The notes under the pieces: generated by a model
What the model saw: only the letters and a program-made list of their open reading frames with translations
Told to the model about the DNA's origin: nothing
Database searches by the model: none
In this document: in pieces, positions 54,301 through 63,034 of the stretch
Layout of the letters: each line of letters starts with the position of its first letter
How positions within the stretch are numbered: position 1 is the stretch's first letter
Made by a program: the position numbers and the translations under genes
Assembly (NCBI GenBank): GCA_947044405.1
Contig: CAMRHE010000157.1
Coordinates: forward strand, 3,672,501 to 3,736,500
DNA from: Leptodactylus fallax
Lineage: Eukaryota; Chordata; Amphibia; Anura; Leptodactylidae
Length of the DNA stretch: 64,000 nucleotides
Direction: 5' to 3'

Positions 54301-57300
54301 TAGTGTCCATTATTTTCTTATATATGAGAGTTCCATTTGGGTGTTGATATAAACATCTCACATATCCTCTAGGGACGGTACATGGTCTGTACGAGTCATA
54401 CTGCTCCAGTAGTTATGATGTGGATTCCCAGTAGATCTCCTCTCTAGTGGTCTTTTGATTAAATAATTTGAGAAACATTTTTTTGTTTTGATACACCATT
54501 CACCTTATGGCTAACATATTTTTAAATAAATTAATAAACATTACATTTTAATTACTTCACTTCTATTTTTTGTACATTATACTATTGAAGTAATAACCTC
54601 TTTATCTCTAAGACATTTATTTATTATTTCTTGTGACCATTTCTAGCAGGAGCTGGAGCTTTAATGCTATCAGTGACAGACTGACATTCAATTGCTAACT
54701 GTGTATAGGAAAGGAAGTAAGACCTGAAATCCTAGTCACCAGGGCTGATTCAGTAGTCACTGCATACATTAGACACACATTAGATGACACCCATCATAAA
54801 ACACATAAAAAGAAAATGACTTTTATCTATTGTTATCAGTTTTATATTGTACTTGTGTTTATTTCAGGGTGCATCAGTTATTCGGATGTTGTCCACATTT
54901 ATCACTGAAGACCTGTTTGTAAAGGGATTACGTGTAAGTACCACCCGCTGATCAGATTACATTGCTATGGGCCGCCAGGTATGCTGCTTCTTAGTTTGTC
55001 AACTATGGATAAGCTATACACTTGCCATGGTTGTTATTTGCTGTATGTATGCAATGAAGGCTATAACTACCATACTAGTAGGCTCAGAGGCCATGTAAGG
55101 GTTTTTCCTCAAAAGTCCTTTAAAATGCAGGAAATGTAGTACTAATGTGTAAAAATGCATGAATACTAAAGCTAAACAAAATGTTTGCAAAATGCTAAGG
55201 ACTCATGGACACTTTCACATTATAGATCCATATGGTCTAGATCCATAATATAGCAACCACAGAAATCTATGGCCCATACTGTACCTATTCTAGTTTTGTA
55301 TAGATTTTCAAGTATGACTTTGTGTACTGTCATATTGGCTCCATGTATAGTGCATGAGACATCTTATTATTCAGATGTCAGTTTTAACCTAATTTTCTCC
55401 TTCCTTTCCTAGGCCTACCTTAACAAATTTGCCTATGAAAATACAGTGTATAATAATCTGTGGGATTCCTTACAAGAAGTAAGTTTAGATAAATGATCAA
55501 TCTTCTTAGATTGTATATTTGTTAATGCAAAAGGAAGGGCTTTTCAACTGTATCTCATAAAGAGAATCCACTTTTATGCAAATATCTGAATGGTTTTGTG
55601 TGAGGGCTTATTCACACAAACAGGTTTCTTAGTCATTGACTTTCAGGGTTGCAGCATTCCAATAGTGGGCTACAGGTACAGTTTTACTTTGCCCAACAAT
55701 GAGAACTAATTCTCTTTTATGAACAGTACTGGCATTGTAATACAGTTGGTAAGCTACTCTATTTACATAGTACGTGATTCTCATTCATAGTAAATGAGCA
55801 GGGCACTACTATAATAGTAAAGGCATACTATGTAACAATTGCATCTCACTGGTTAGTTTTAGAAATGCTTCATCTGTATTTACTGCAAATACCTGAGAAT
55901 TTCTAATAATAAAATATTATATATTCTATTATACTATAATATTATGTGTATTTTTTTATATATATAATAAGTGATGGTTTCTTTTTTGGAGATACAGTGC
56001 TTTATATTTTCTATTTTCCTTCACATAGCCAATCGGTTGCCTCCTAAAGGCAACCCCTTTATAAACAGGCGCCAGCCCATGATCAGCAGGTTTCACTAAG
56101 CACTGGTGATCAGCTAGTAACAGGAAGCTACACTTGGCTATACAGAACTGGAGCAAAAATGTAATAATGCATGCCATCATGTAAATGTAAGGCCTACTAA
56201 TTGCGGATTAAGTACAGACGCATGCATTTCTATGGGCACATACACACAGCCGTAGTTTTTATGGCTGTGTGTCCCTGCCGTAGTGAAGAGCCGCAAAATA
56301 TAGCGCAAGTATATTTCTAAAATGGTGCTGTATTACAACATTTACTGCCAAAAACAGGCCCTACATTTACATTTACAGAAGAATCAACAAAGTTATGGCT
56401 CTTGATATGTGACGATGTAAAAAACACAAAAAAATGGTCTGGTCATTAAGGGTCAAAAGAGGCAAGTCTTAAAGGGGCTAAATGGTAAATTGGTTACCTG
56501 CAATGAGAGCAACAAAAATATACATATGCAGCAAGTTAGTGGTTAGTGCCAGTGGTTTCCACATGAGACTTGCCTGCCCTTCCTGGAGTCTGAGAGTCTT
56601 TAGTTTGTAGATTCCTGGTTAATCATTAGCTATGTCACAAGTGGTAATGTAATGTGAAAACTGAATTCACTAAACAGGTGCACCAGTGTTTCTATTGCTT
56701 ATGTATTATGTGAAATAGACTGAAACACATCTAAGCCAAAGCAATATGAATGTCACACACATGGAACAGAAATGTTGTTTCCTTTATGATTCAGTCACCT
56801 TCTGTTTTTTTATTCTAGGCCTATGACAATGAAACAAATGCAGTTTACCTTCCAGCCTCAATTGACGCGATCATGAACACATGGGTCTTGCAGATGGGTT
56901 TCCCAGTGGTGACAATAAATACAGTTGATGGAACTATAACACAGAAACATTTTCTTCTAGACCCCAATTCCACAGTCACTGCTGAATCACCATATAAGTA
57001 AGATGAGTTTTATAAGGAAAATTATTCTTATCTGAGAATGTACTTGTGACTAGCTGAATTGCTTTATCTGGTTTTTGTGTAGTTGTTGGATGCAGTGGCC
57101 ACATGGTGGGTTTATGTGGATGATGTACGTGGAGTTAGGGGAGCCATGTACTGGTTGTACCAAGACTGCAGTGTTTGCATATACCCAGCCAGATTAATGC
57201 TAAAAATAGGAAGGATCATTTTTTGATACAAAAATTACAATCTTATTTCAAAATAGCCACTAATGGGCCAGGTAAAAGACATAGTAATCCCAGAAAATCC

Positions 57301-60300
57301 CTCTAAATCTGGTCCTCTTTAATTTTGCTCTTTGCACATTGGAAAACAAATTTATATAGCAATACAAGCATAAAACAAATCTTTATTTAATGTACAACGG
57401 ACAGTTTTGCAATTTTTAATGTACATTCTGTATTGGTACGACAAAGTATTCAAGATATCTGCTTGTAGTCAATGAATGGGAATCTTCATTGTTTACATGT
57501 AGAGGCTTAAAATCTGTCTTGGTGATCACCCTGGCCCTGATATATGAAAAGTGTAATAAAAAAGTGGGGGCATGGCTTTGCTGGAAAGGGGTGTGACTTT
57601 CCCTAAAGGGGTGTTGTTGCATGAGATGCCACAAGTGACCTTAATCGTGGCACAAAATTGTAGCGCAAGATTAGGCAGCTAAGGGGTGATAAAAACTTAG
57701 AGGAGAATGTTTTAGGCTAAGGCCTCACAAAGCAGCCCGCAGCCAAAAAGCACTGCGGGAAAAACCACATTGGAAACGCATCACAGTTTTTCCTGCAGAG
57801 CTTATAACAGAAAGTCCGCAGAGTTTTCCTCTGCAGACTTTCTACTTCTATTATACATATACAGAAACCAACAGTGTTTTGGAAATCACAGCATTTCCGC
57901 TGTGGGTATTTTTCTGCAATGTGTGGATGGGATTCGTTAGAATTTGTGGGACTCGCTAGAATACAGCTAGACTGTAAAATGCCGCAGTGTTTATGCCACG
58001 TGGGGCTTCAGCCTTAAAGTCAGTTTTGTTGGATTCTACGTTGGTGGAATTTGTGCCAAGTTTATCAAATAAATAAAAAGTTGGCACAGCTTTTAGTCTG
58101 TCATTTCTGTCTTGAAATATTACTCAACTTTCTACTGTACTTTCTCCTAAAAAGTTGCAACTCAACTTTCTACTGTACTTTCTCCAAAAAGTTGCATTGA
58201 TAAATGTGGTATAAATCATGCTAAACAGGCTAACAAGGCCCACTTTTCCACCTACTCTTCAATAATGGAGGAAGCACCCCAACAGCAACTTTTTGTTGCC
58301 AGTATTCTGGAGTGCAGGGCTTCATACCTTCCTCCTAAGAGGTCTTTCACATGAACTACTTTTATAACCATATAAAAAAAACAGACATCACACAGACAGT
58401 ACATGCACTTATTATAGTCATTTAGCCAACGGTCCCCGAGCTAAAATGTCTCTGCATGCATTACATGTGCTTTCTAGACTTGCCCATACAGGGCATAAAC
58501 ATAAAAGGATTAAACATGGATTCCATCTCTGTGCCATCCATTTTTCACAGATTAGAAAGGGGATTTTTTTTGTGGATTTAAAAATGGGTGACAAACAGAA
58601 GTAAATAAAAATAGAAAAACAGAACCAACATGAATCAAAAATGCATCTCCACTTGGGTATACCACGGTCATTTCTTTTTACAGCTTGTAAGATGAATCAT
58701 TTGTATGAAACCAAACTTACAGTATCAGCCACTATGATAAATCCGGTGTATTTTTAGACTACCAAAATTTACGCTGTCTGAATTTAGATAGGATTGATAA
58801 TTTTGCCGAAAATTATTCTATTTTTAGCATTTTTTTATGTCTAACTTTATCTTAAATCTGTTTCAGCTATACATGGTATGTTCCTATTTCTTACATCACA
58901 AACACATCTGATTTAAGAAATGTCTGGCTAACTAAAGAAAGAGGTATGAACTAGAAGTGCATAATGCTATGATGCTACCTTTTCTTTATAAGCTACGTAG
59001 TTTGCAGTGTTGCACTTGACTTTAGCATAATACCTTGCTTATTTAGAAAACTGCATTGATTATATATTTACTATATATAGTGCCCCAATAATCCCATACT
59101 TATTTTCTGGAAGCAAGCTGTGTACCTACTGGCATATGTTCATCAACTCTTTCCACAGTCTTATGGGCTAGTTGAACTAGTATATTGCTTCTCCCAGTTT
59201 CAGGTGTTAGTAAGAGTATTACAACTCTTCTCAAATTTTTAAGGGCTAGTAGAATTATTACAATTTTTCTTACAGTTTTATAGGCTAGTAGGACTATTAC
59301 AACTATTCTCACAGTTTTATGGGCTAGTAGAAGTATTACAACTTTTCACAATTTTATGGGCTAGGAGAAATATTACACCTTTTCTGTTTTATGAAATGGT
59401 AGGACCATTACAACTCCTCCCATTTTTATGGGCTAGCTGGATTATTACAACTGTTCTCAGTTTTATGCGCTAGTAGTAGAACTATTACAACTCTTCTTCT
59501 AGTATCATGGGGTTAGAAAGACTATTACAACTCTTCTCAGTTTTCTAGGTTAATACGATTATTACAACGCTTCTCAAAGTTTTATGGTCTAGTAGGACTA
59601 TTGCTACTAAAGCTGCTGGAGATTCACAGGCTGTACAATCTATTCAGAGCTCCTATAAGAACTATAAGTATATATGTGACAAAAATAAAAAATGGGGACG
59701 TGGCTTTGCTGGAAAGGGGTGTGACTTCCCCTAAAGGGATGCTGCATAAGATGTCACATTGTGATCCAAAGAGTGTCAGAAAATTGTAGTGCACGGTTAG
59801 ACAGCTAATGGGTGATAAAAACTTAGAAGAGATATGTGAGCATTCTTGTGCAGATCATGGACATGGCTTAATATGTCTGAAAAAAGAGAATTCACGGGTA
59901 TGTTCCCTTTCAGACACAAATGCCTTGCTTCAAGTAACTGGAGAAAACTGGCTGCTTGCAAACATTGATGTGACTGGATACTACAGAGTTAACTATGATG
60001 ATGGAAACTGGAACAGATTGTTTAACCAGCTGGAGACTAACCTTACTGTGAGTATTATCAGTATATGGGATGGGGGTTGACGCAAAAGATACTACAGTGT
60101 GACTACAGAAGGAAGGTACTTTCTGTATAATGAGTAAATAGTAAACCAGCACTGTAATCTGGATTTATAGTAGAGGAACTGATAATGATGATAACATCTG
60201 ATCTGACACTTTTGCCCTTTGTCATCAGCTCTTGAGACTAGAATTAGTATAGCATGGTTGAGATTCAGCACTATGGTCAGCGCAGTATTATTATTACCAG

Positions 60301-63034
60301 TGAGAACATAGTATCATTCATGCTTAGAGTCAGAGAAAGAGACTGGTCATTTATAATTTACTGCTTGTTTACTATTAGACAAAAAAAAAAATGGAGTCAT
60401 GTTTTTTTCTTCTTCATTTTTTACAGTTAATTCCAGTTATCAACCGAGCTCAGATTATTGATGATGCATTTAATTTAGCCAGGTGAGTGTATACCTTCAA
60501 TAGTATTGTCAATGGTTTTATGATGTGTCTCTCAGTTTATTGAACTCATATACTATGTTTAACTATAAGACAAAACATTTAATAAATTTGCTGTATTAGG
60601 GTATATAGACATCATAAAGGCATCTCTCACTCTGGTAACACCAGTCTATCCATTCATTACATGGATAATAATAATAATAATAATAGTCCTTTAATAGTCC
60701 CACAATGGGGAAATTCAGTGTGTTACAGCAGCAAAGATAAGCAGATACAAATACAAATACAACATGTACAGGAATGTTCCAAGGTAAGAGGCATTACTTT
60801 GATAGCAGACAGACAGATAGGAAGTAGGGGGGGGGGGGGGGGGATTTAACAGGCAGAGAGATATTTCAGTTCTCTGTATGTAATGATCTCCGCTTAGGTC
60901 GGTGTTGGTTGTACAGCCTAACCGCGGTGGGGAGGAAAAACTTCCGATAGCGCTCCTTCTCACACCTAGGGTGGAGCAGTCGGTCACTGACAGTACTGCT
61001 CAGCGCGATCACAGTCTCATGCATGGGATGGGACTTCTTCTTCTGCATGGAGCTCACCACGGACAGTATCCTTTTGTCACCCACCACCTGCACTGGGTCC
61101 AGTGGGCTCCCCAGGACAGAGCTGGCCCTTCTAATCAGCTTGTCAAGTTTATTTCTGTCCCTGGTTGATATACTGCTCCCCCAGCAGGCCACTCCAAAGA
61201 AGATGGCTGATGCCACTACCGAGTTGAAGAAAGTATGCATGTACTAGTACATAGGGTATCATCTGCCTTTGTTTCCTCCCTGATCTGATAAATACTGAAT
61301 ATTCTGAAATCTATCTGGTATAAAACAGTAAATACTAAATAGAGAAGACGTGGATGAAAGATAGTCAGTGTCTGTGTGAGATTTATGCTGTGATAGGGTA
61401 GGGGGTGCAGCAGATTTGTTAGAATACACATTACAGTTGTGACAGCACATCACAGCCTACCTATCCCACCAAAATAAAGATAGAAATGTACATTCACAAA
61501 AAACTGCAGATGGAAGAAAAGATCCAAAGTATGCAGTTTACATGCAACATTTTTGTATGCACTTCGTCTAATATACAGCTAGAGCATGTTAGGAGGGATC
61601 TTGATTTTGTTTTTCAGAGCCCAGATAATAAACACGACAAGAGCATTGGAAACAACCAAATTTCTCGCCAAGGATGTGGAGTACATGCCTTGGCAGGCGG
61701 CTCTCAGCAGTCTTAGTTACTTTACACAGATGTTTGATCGATCAGCTGTATATGGACCAATGAAGGTAAAAGAACAGAACATTTCATCTTTCTTCTTAAT
61801 CGTGTTCAATTCTTTACTGGTAAAGCAAAATCAAATTTAGTCCAGAACAGTTTTGTCCAGCCCTGTAAAGTCTTAAAAGGTCCCTTGAGCCAGAGAACCA
61901 TTGGGACTTTAGAAACTGATTGAACAAAGTCACTGCTGGTAAGCAGATAGCAGTGTCACTAACTGATGCTGCCTCCTGCCCATGAAGAGACATCTGGGAG
62001 TAAACTGAAGCACAGAAGTGGCAAGTATTCTACATAGGGGAGGGGGCTGGAGTTTATGCTCATGATAAGTATATGGCCGCTCTGTATATATAGCTGAAAA
62101 ATATAGGGGAAGTGTATTTAGGAGTCCTGTAACCATCATAGCTATTGCTGTATAAATTACTATAATCATTTTATAATTTGCATATTGTAGCCAGGGCCCC
62201 AAAGGTTTACAAGAGTTTGGCATTAAAGAGGTTTTCTTATCACAGAAAGTAATGACATATTGTAAAAAGAGGGGTGCTACATATGGAAAACCGTGCAAGG
62301 GAATCCAACCAATTAGAAAGTTATTGTATATTCTACACATATAATTACATAGTTAAGGTTGAAAAAAGATGCATGTCCATCAAGTTTAGCCTATAATCCT
62401 ACATTTTTGATCCAGAGGAAGGCAAAAACCCAATCAGGCGAATGACAGTTCCCTCATATTAAATTCCATTTAGAACTCCAAACATGGCAGACAGGATAAA
62501 ACCCTAGATCAACCTCAGTAAGGAATATGCAAATAAGACCTTCTTGGTGGAGAAGAGGAACGTGCTATAGCTCCACCCTTTGGAAGGTAGCTCCCTATAG
62601 ATTAATGCATGGCTTTTCATAAAACCTAATACCATAATCTGGGAATATAGCCAAGCCAGAATAACTCCTCCAAAAAGATGAGGGAACTCTAAACTGTAAA
62701 GATCAACATCTTAACTCTAAAAATCTAGTATATAATTTGTAATTAGTAATTGTAATTGTAATTTTTTACCTTTTTTTAAATCTTCCATATCCATTATAGA
62801 TTGTCATATAGTTTAAAGGGGCTATTTAAATGGGCTTTGAGAAACCACTTAAAACTAAGAATTTATGTTGCTTTATTACACAATGCAATGAAAACAGATA
62901 TTGATGACGGCCATTCTGAATCCTGTACATTTTCTCCACCAGGCTTACATGAGGCAGCAGGCTGCTCCACTATTTAATTATTTTAAAGGGCTAACAAATG
63001 ACTGGACTGTCAGACCTGAAGGCTTAACAGAACA
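41707..63034 (+). CDS. ANPEP: Aminopeptidase N copy B, exons 1-15 (3' part outside the window)
   Basis: Type II membrane M1 zinc aminopeptidase. Fifteen GT-AG exons join in phase (2282 bp, 760 codons plus 2 bases). Residues 1-7 are the short cytosolic tail (MAKGFYV, as in mammals), about 9-32 the membrane anchor, about 42-80 a Ser/Thr-rich stalk. The substrate-binding GAMEN is at residues 361-365 and the zinc site is H397, E398, H401 and E420 (HEIAH, 18 residues, E); Y486 corresponds to human Y477, which stabilises the transition state. Start chosen at 41707: good Kozak (CACCATGG) and match to MAKGFY; the in-frame ATG at 41689 would add MATPGT and has no family support. All catalytic residues are present and no lesion is seen, so this copy looks functional. 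Exons 16-20 must lie right of the window. Confidence 0.96.
42360..42990 (+). other. Intron 1 of copy B
   Basis: 631 bp, no repeat or RNA recognised. Confidence 0.85.
42991..43133 (+). CDS. ANPEP: ANPEP copy B exon 2
   Basis: 143 bp, acceptor TAACAG and donor GTAAGT. It codes [23 protein letters not shown], a highly conserved M1 segment. Confidence 0.95.
43134..44103 (+). other. Intron 2 of copy B
   Basis: Holds a palindromic MITE (43252-43457) and a lone AAAGGGGTTGTTGGCC end at 43569. Otherwise unremarkable. Confidence 0.7.
43252..43457. mobile_element. Palindromic MITE (GGCCCCACGTTGC family)
   Basis: GAGGTCCCACATTGTGG on the left, GAGCCAAAGCCAGGAGTGG and its inverse inside, and GCTGCGGCCTCAGG on the right. 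The right tip is shorter than in the 14881 copy. Confidence 0.6.
44104..44228 (+). CDS. ANPEP: ANPEP copy B exon 3
   Basis: 125 bp, acceptor TTCAG and donor GTAAGT. It codes [17 protein letters not shown] and [16 protein letters not shown] (human [16 protein letters not shown]). Confidence 0.95.
44229..44970 (+). other. Intron 3 of copy B
   Basis: 742 bp, no repeat or gene recognised. Confidence 0.7.
44971..45100 (+). CDS. ANPEP: ANPEP copy B exon 4
   Basis: 130 bp, acceptor ATACAG and donor GTATGT. It codes [25 protein letters not shown] and YPLPKS. Confidence 0.95.
45247..45720. mobile_element. Nested MITEs (outer 45247-45720, inner 45349-45598)
   Basis: Outer blocks: TCATGCTACCACTGG, CGGACATTAACAG and the inverse GTCCGTTA copies near 45650-45700. 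Inner element: TAAGTTACACCTGTGCTCG at the left and GGTTTGAACCTAGCCTAAC at the right, the GGTTCACAC family, related to 38696-38945. Confidence 0.5.
46615..46855. mobile_element. Foldback in intron 4 with a small MITE at its tip
   Basis: Left GATGTAGCAGAGTTAGCC and right GGTTAACTCTGCTACATC are inverse, as are ATGTTATCACAGAAGACAAC and TTGATTTCTGTGATAACAT. Between them is a MITE end (GCTGCGGTTTATCCCGCAG, 46709-46760). Confidence 0.6.
46948..47102 (+). CDS. ANPEP: ANPEP copy B exon 5 (GAMEN and HEXXH)
   Basis: 155 bp, acceptor CCCTAG and donor GTTGGC (GT with weak context). It codes [18 protein letters not shown] and IAHEIAHQ. It holds the exopeptidase motif GAMEN and two zinc-binding His plus the catalytic Glu. 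Confidence 0.95.
47804..48130. mobile_element. MITE of the AAAGGGGTT family
   Basis: GTTAAAGGGGTTACCCGTAG at the left and GGAAAACCCCTTTAACC at the right; AGGATAGGCCATA and its inverse are inside. It has a G run at 47850-47859. Confidence 0.6.
48127..49046. mobile_element. TTAA-flanked nonautonomous element
   Basis: TTAACCACTTCC(AT)ACCA at the left and the inverse (TGGTCCGGAAGTGGTTAA) at the right, with TTAA at both borders. T-rich left half, GC-rich right half with the hairpin CAGCAGCTGCACGATTTAGT. TTAA suggests a Kolobok- or piggyBac-type mobiliser. No coding capacity. Confidence 0.6.
49168..49281 (+). CDS. ANPEP: ANPEP copy B exon 6 (third zinc ligand)
   Basis: 114 bp, acceptor TTGCAG and donor GTAAGT. 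It codes [20 protein letters not shown] and [10 protein letters not shown]; the Glu of LNEGF is the third zinc ligand. Confidence 0.95.
49282..50657 (+). other. Intron 6 of copy B
   Basis: 1.4 kb without recognised gene or clear mobile element. Confidence 0.65.
50658..50801 (+). CDS. ANPEP: ANPEP copy B exon 7
   Basis: 144 bp, acceptor TTACAG and donor GTAAAT. It codes [20 protein letters not shown] and FDSITYSK; Tyr of TYSK is the transition-state Tyr. Confidence 0.95.
50808..50948 (+). repeat. Tandem repeat, 4 units of 34-36 bp
   Basis: TTGTTTAACATACTTAAGCA starts at 50808, 50842, 50878 and 50912. It begins 7 bp after the donor of exon 7. Confidence 0.9.
51231..51411. mobile_element. Palindromic MITE (GGCCCCACGTTGC family), damaged
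   Basis: AAGGCCCCATGTTGA left, GCCAGGAGTGGATTGAGCAG inside, GCAAATTGGGGCCTCAGGG right. The core is close to the 43252 copy. Confidence 0.55.
51455..51586. mobile_element. Short MITE of the AAAGGGGTT family
   Basis: TTTAAAGGCGTTATCCGGTT and its inverse AACCAGATAACCCCTTTAA, 130 bp apart. Confidence 0.65.
51770..52265. repeat. Dispersed repeats without coding capacity
   Basis: TTAGGCCTCCTGCACACGAC at 51771 is a relative of 14690-14880. The stretch 52090-52220 (GTGGCACATTTAAGCCATGC, GCCACATTGTGCC) resembles 57556-57712 and 59687-59830. Confidence 0.4.
52886..53413 (-). pseudogene. PLE reverse transcriptase, N-terminal part
   Basis: 175-residue frame with [32 protein letters not shown] and a truncated [12 protein letters not shown] end, parallel to PPMGDVSTLDIFLELV and [15 protein letters not shown] of the PLE at 3762-4637. 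A different lineage, judged by the divergence. The catalytic YIDD part is absent. Confidence 0.78.
53689..54242 (+). mobile_element. L2/Rex1-like LINE, 5' truncated 3' end
   Basis: It begins inside the RT C-terminus ([19 protein letters not shown], then [12 protein letters not shown] and [18 protein letters not shown], stop at 54030), followed by a short 3' UTR with a C run (54055-54066), TTATCTTATCTT words, and a (TTA)n tail at 54222-54242. 95% like the copy at 60665-61245, which lies in the opposite orientation. It interrupts the PLE. Confidence 0.85.
54868..54933 (+). CDS. ANPEP: ANPEP copy B exon 8
   Basis: 66 bp, acceptor TTTCAG and donor GTAAGT. It codes [20 protein letters not shown], the start of the helical domain after the catalytic domain. 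Confidence 0.95.
54934..55412 (+). other. Intron 8 of copy B
   Basis: 479 bp, nothing recognised. Confidence 0.75.
55413..55478 (+). CDS. ANPEP: ANPEP copy B exon 9
   Basis: 66 bp, acceptor TTCCTAG and donor GTAAGT. It codes [20 protein letters not shown] plus QE. Confidence 0.94.
55479..56818 (+). other. Intron 9 of copy B
   Basis: 1.3 kb. 56205-56340 belongs to the family of 14690-14880 (ACACACAGCC, GAAGAGCCGCAAA). No gene otherwise. Confidence 0.65.
56819..56997 (+). CDS. ANPEP: ANPEP copy B exon 10
   Basis: 179 bp, acceptor TTCTAG and donor GTAAGA. It codes [30 protein letters not shown] and [11 protein letters not shown]. Confidence 0.95.
57556..57712. repeat. Dispersed repeat (second copy 59687-59830)
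   Basis: Shared blocks GTGGCTTTGCTGGAAAGGGG-like, GTGTGACTT(T)CCCTAAAGGG and AGCTAA(G/T)GGGTGATAAAAAC. Both copies sit in copy B introns and have the same orientation. Confidence 0.65.
57711..58018. mobile_element. Palindromic MITE (GGCCCCACG family), full length
   Basis: TTTAGGCTAAGGCCTCACAA left and CACGTGGGGCTTCAGCCTTA right. It contains CAGAAAGTCCGCAGAG and its partial inverse CTCTGCAGACTTTCT. Confidence 0.6.
58867..58943 (+). CDS. ANPEP: ANPEP copy B exon 11
   Basis: 77 bp, acceptor TTTCAG and donor GTATGA. It codes [21 protein letters not shown] and LTKER. Confidence 0.93.
58944..59913 (+). other. Intron 11 of copy B
   Basis: 970 bp, mostly the minisatellite at 59150-59600 and the dispersed repeat at 59687-59830. 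Confidence 0.75.
59150..59600 (+). repeat. Degenerate minisatellite, period about 36-40 bp, about 11 units
   Basis: Unit TTATGGGCTAGTAGAACTAT plus TACAACTCTTCTCAGTT. Phase marks at 59161, 59239, 59278, 59317, 59353, 59388, 59427, 59463, 59506, 59541 and 59581. Confidence 0.85.
59914..60047 (+). CDS. ANPEP: ANPEP copy B exon 12
   Basis: 134 bp, acceptor TTTCAG and donor GTGAGT. It codes [33 protein letters not shown] and QLETNLT, a strongly conserved block (human [15 protein letters not shown]). Confidence 0.96.
60048..60426 (+). other. Intron 12 of copy B
   Basis: 379 bp, nothing recognised. Confidence 0.75.
60427..60482 (+). CDS. ANPEP: ANPEP copy B exon 13
   Basis: 56 bp, acceptor TTACAG and donor GTGAGT. 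It codes [18 protein letters not shown] (human [18 protein letters not shown]). Confidence 0.95.
60483..61617 (+). other. Intron 13 of copy B
   Basis: Holds the LINE at 60665-61245; 61246-61600 has no gene. Confidence 0.75.
60665..61245 (-). mobile_element. L2/Rex1-like LINE, 5' truncated, minus strand
   Basis: Starts (3' tail) at the (AAT)n run 60665-60686, then CCCACAATGGGGAAATTCAG. A G run (60829-60843) is the counterpart of the C run in the other copy. The RT C-terminus is on the minus strand, 61240-60866: [18 protein letters not shown] and [18 protein letters not shown]. Slightly longer at its 5' end than the copy at 53689-54242. Confidence 0.85.
61618..61765 (+). CDS. ANPEP: ANPEP copy B exon 14
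   Basis: 148 bp, acceptor TTTCAG and donor GTAAAA. It codes [39 protein letters not shown] and VYGPMK (human [20 protein letters not shown]). Confidence 0.96.
61766..62942 (+). other. Intron 14 of copy B
   Basis: From 62346 on it matches copy A (5634 on), without the Tc1/PLE insertion. AGGTTGAAAAAAGATGCATG and GATCCAGAGGAAGGCAAAAA near 62357-62426 are words of a dispersed repeat. Confidence 0.75.
62943..63034 (+). CDS. ANPEP: ANPEP copy B exon 15
   Basis: 92 bp, acceptor CCACCAG and donor GTATGT. It codes [14 protein letters not shown] and RPEGLTE, with one base change from copy A. Confidence 0.95.

Larger units (their letters stand above)
52682..54574 (-). mobile_element. PLE with inverted terminal repeats in intron 7
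   Basis: 80-bp arms at 52682-52761 and 54494-54574 are inverse with about three differences (both contain CCATAAGGTGAATGGTG and AATGTTTATTAATTTATTTA). Between them, on the minus strand, are a PLE N-terminal region (about 54480-54260, with VPRG and YQHPN), then a LINE insertion, then the RT part (53413-52886). PLEs are known to have terminal repeats in direct or inverted order. The C-terminal RT catalytic box and GIY-YIG are missing, so it is deleted as well as interrupted. Confidence 0.72.
50802..54867 (+). other. Intron 7 of copy B
   Basis: The largest visible intron (4.1 kb). It holds a tandem repeat at its start, three MITE-type elements and a PLE with a nested LINE (52682-54574). The region 51590-52680 is mostly dispersed repeat without coding sequence. 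Confidence 0.75.
56998..58866 (+). other. Intron 10 of copy B
   Basis: 1.9 kb. It holds a dispersed repeat at 57556-57712 (shared with 59687-59830), a palindromic MITE at 57711-58018 and a short tandem doublet at 58126-58194 (CTCAACTTTCTACTGTACTT). Confidence 0.65.
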
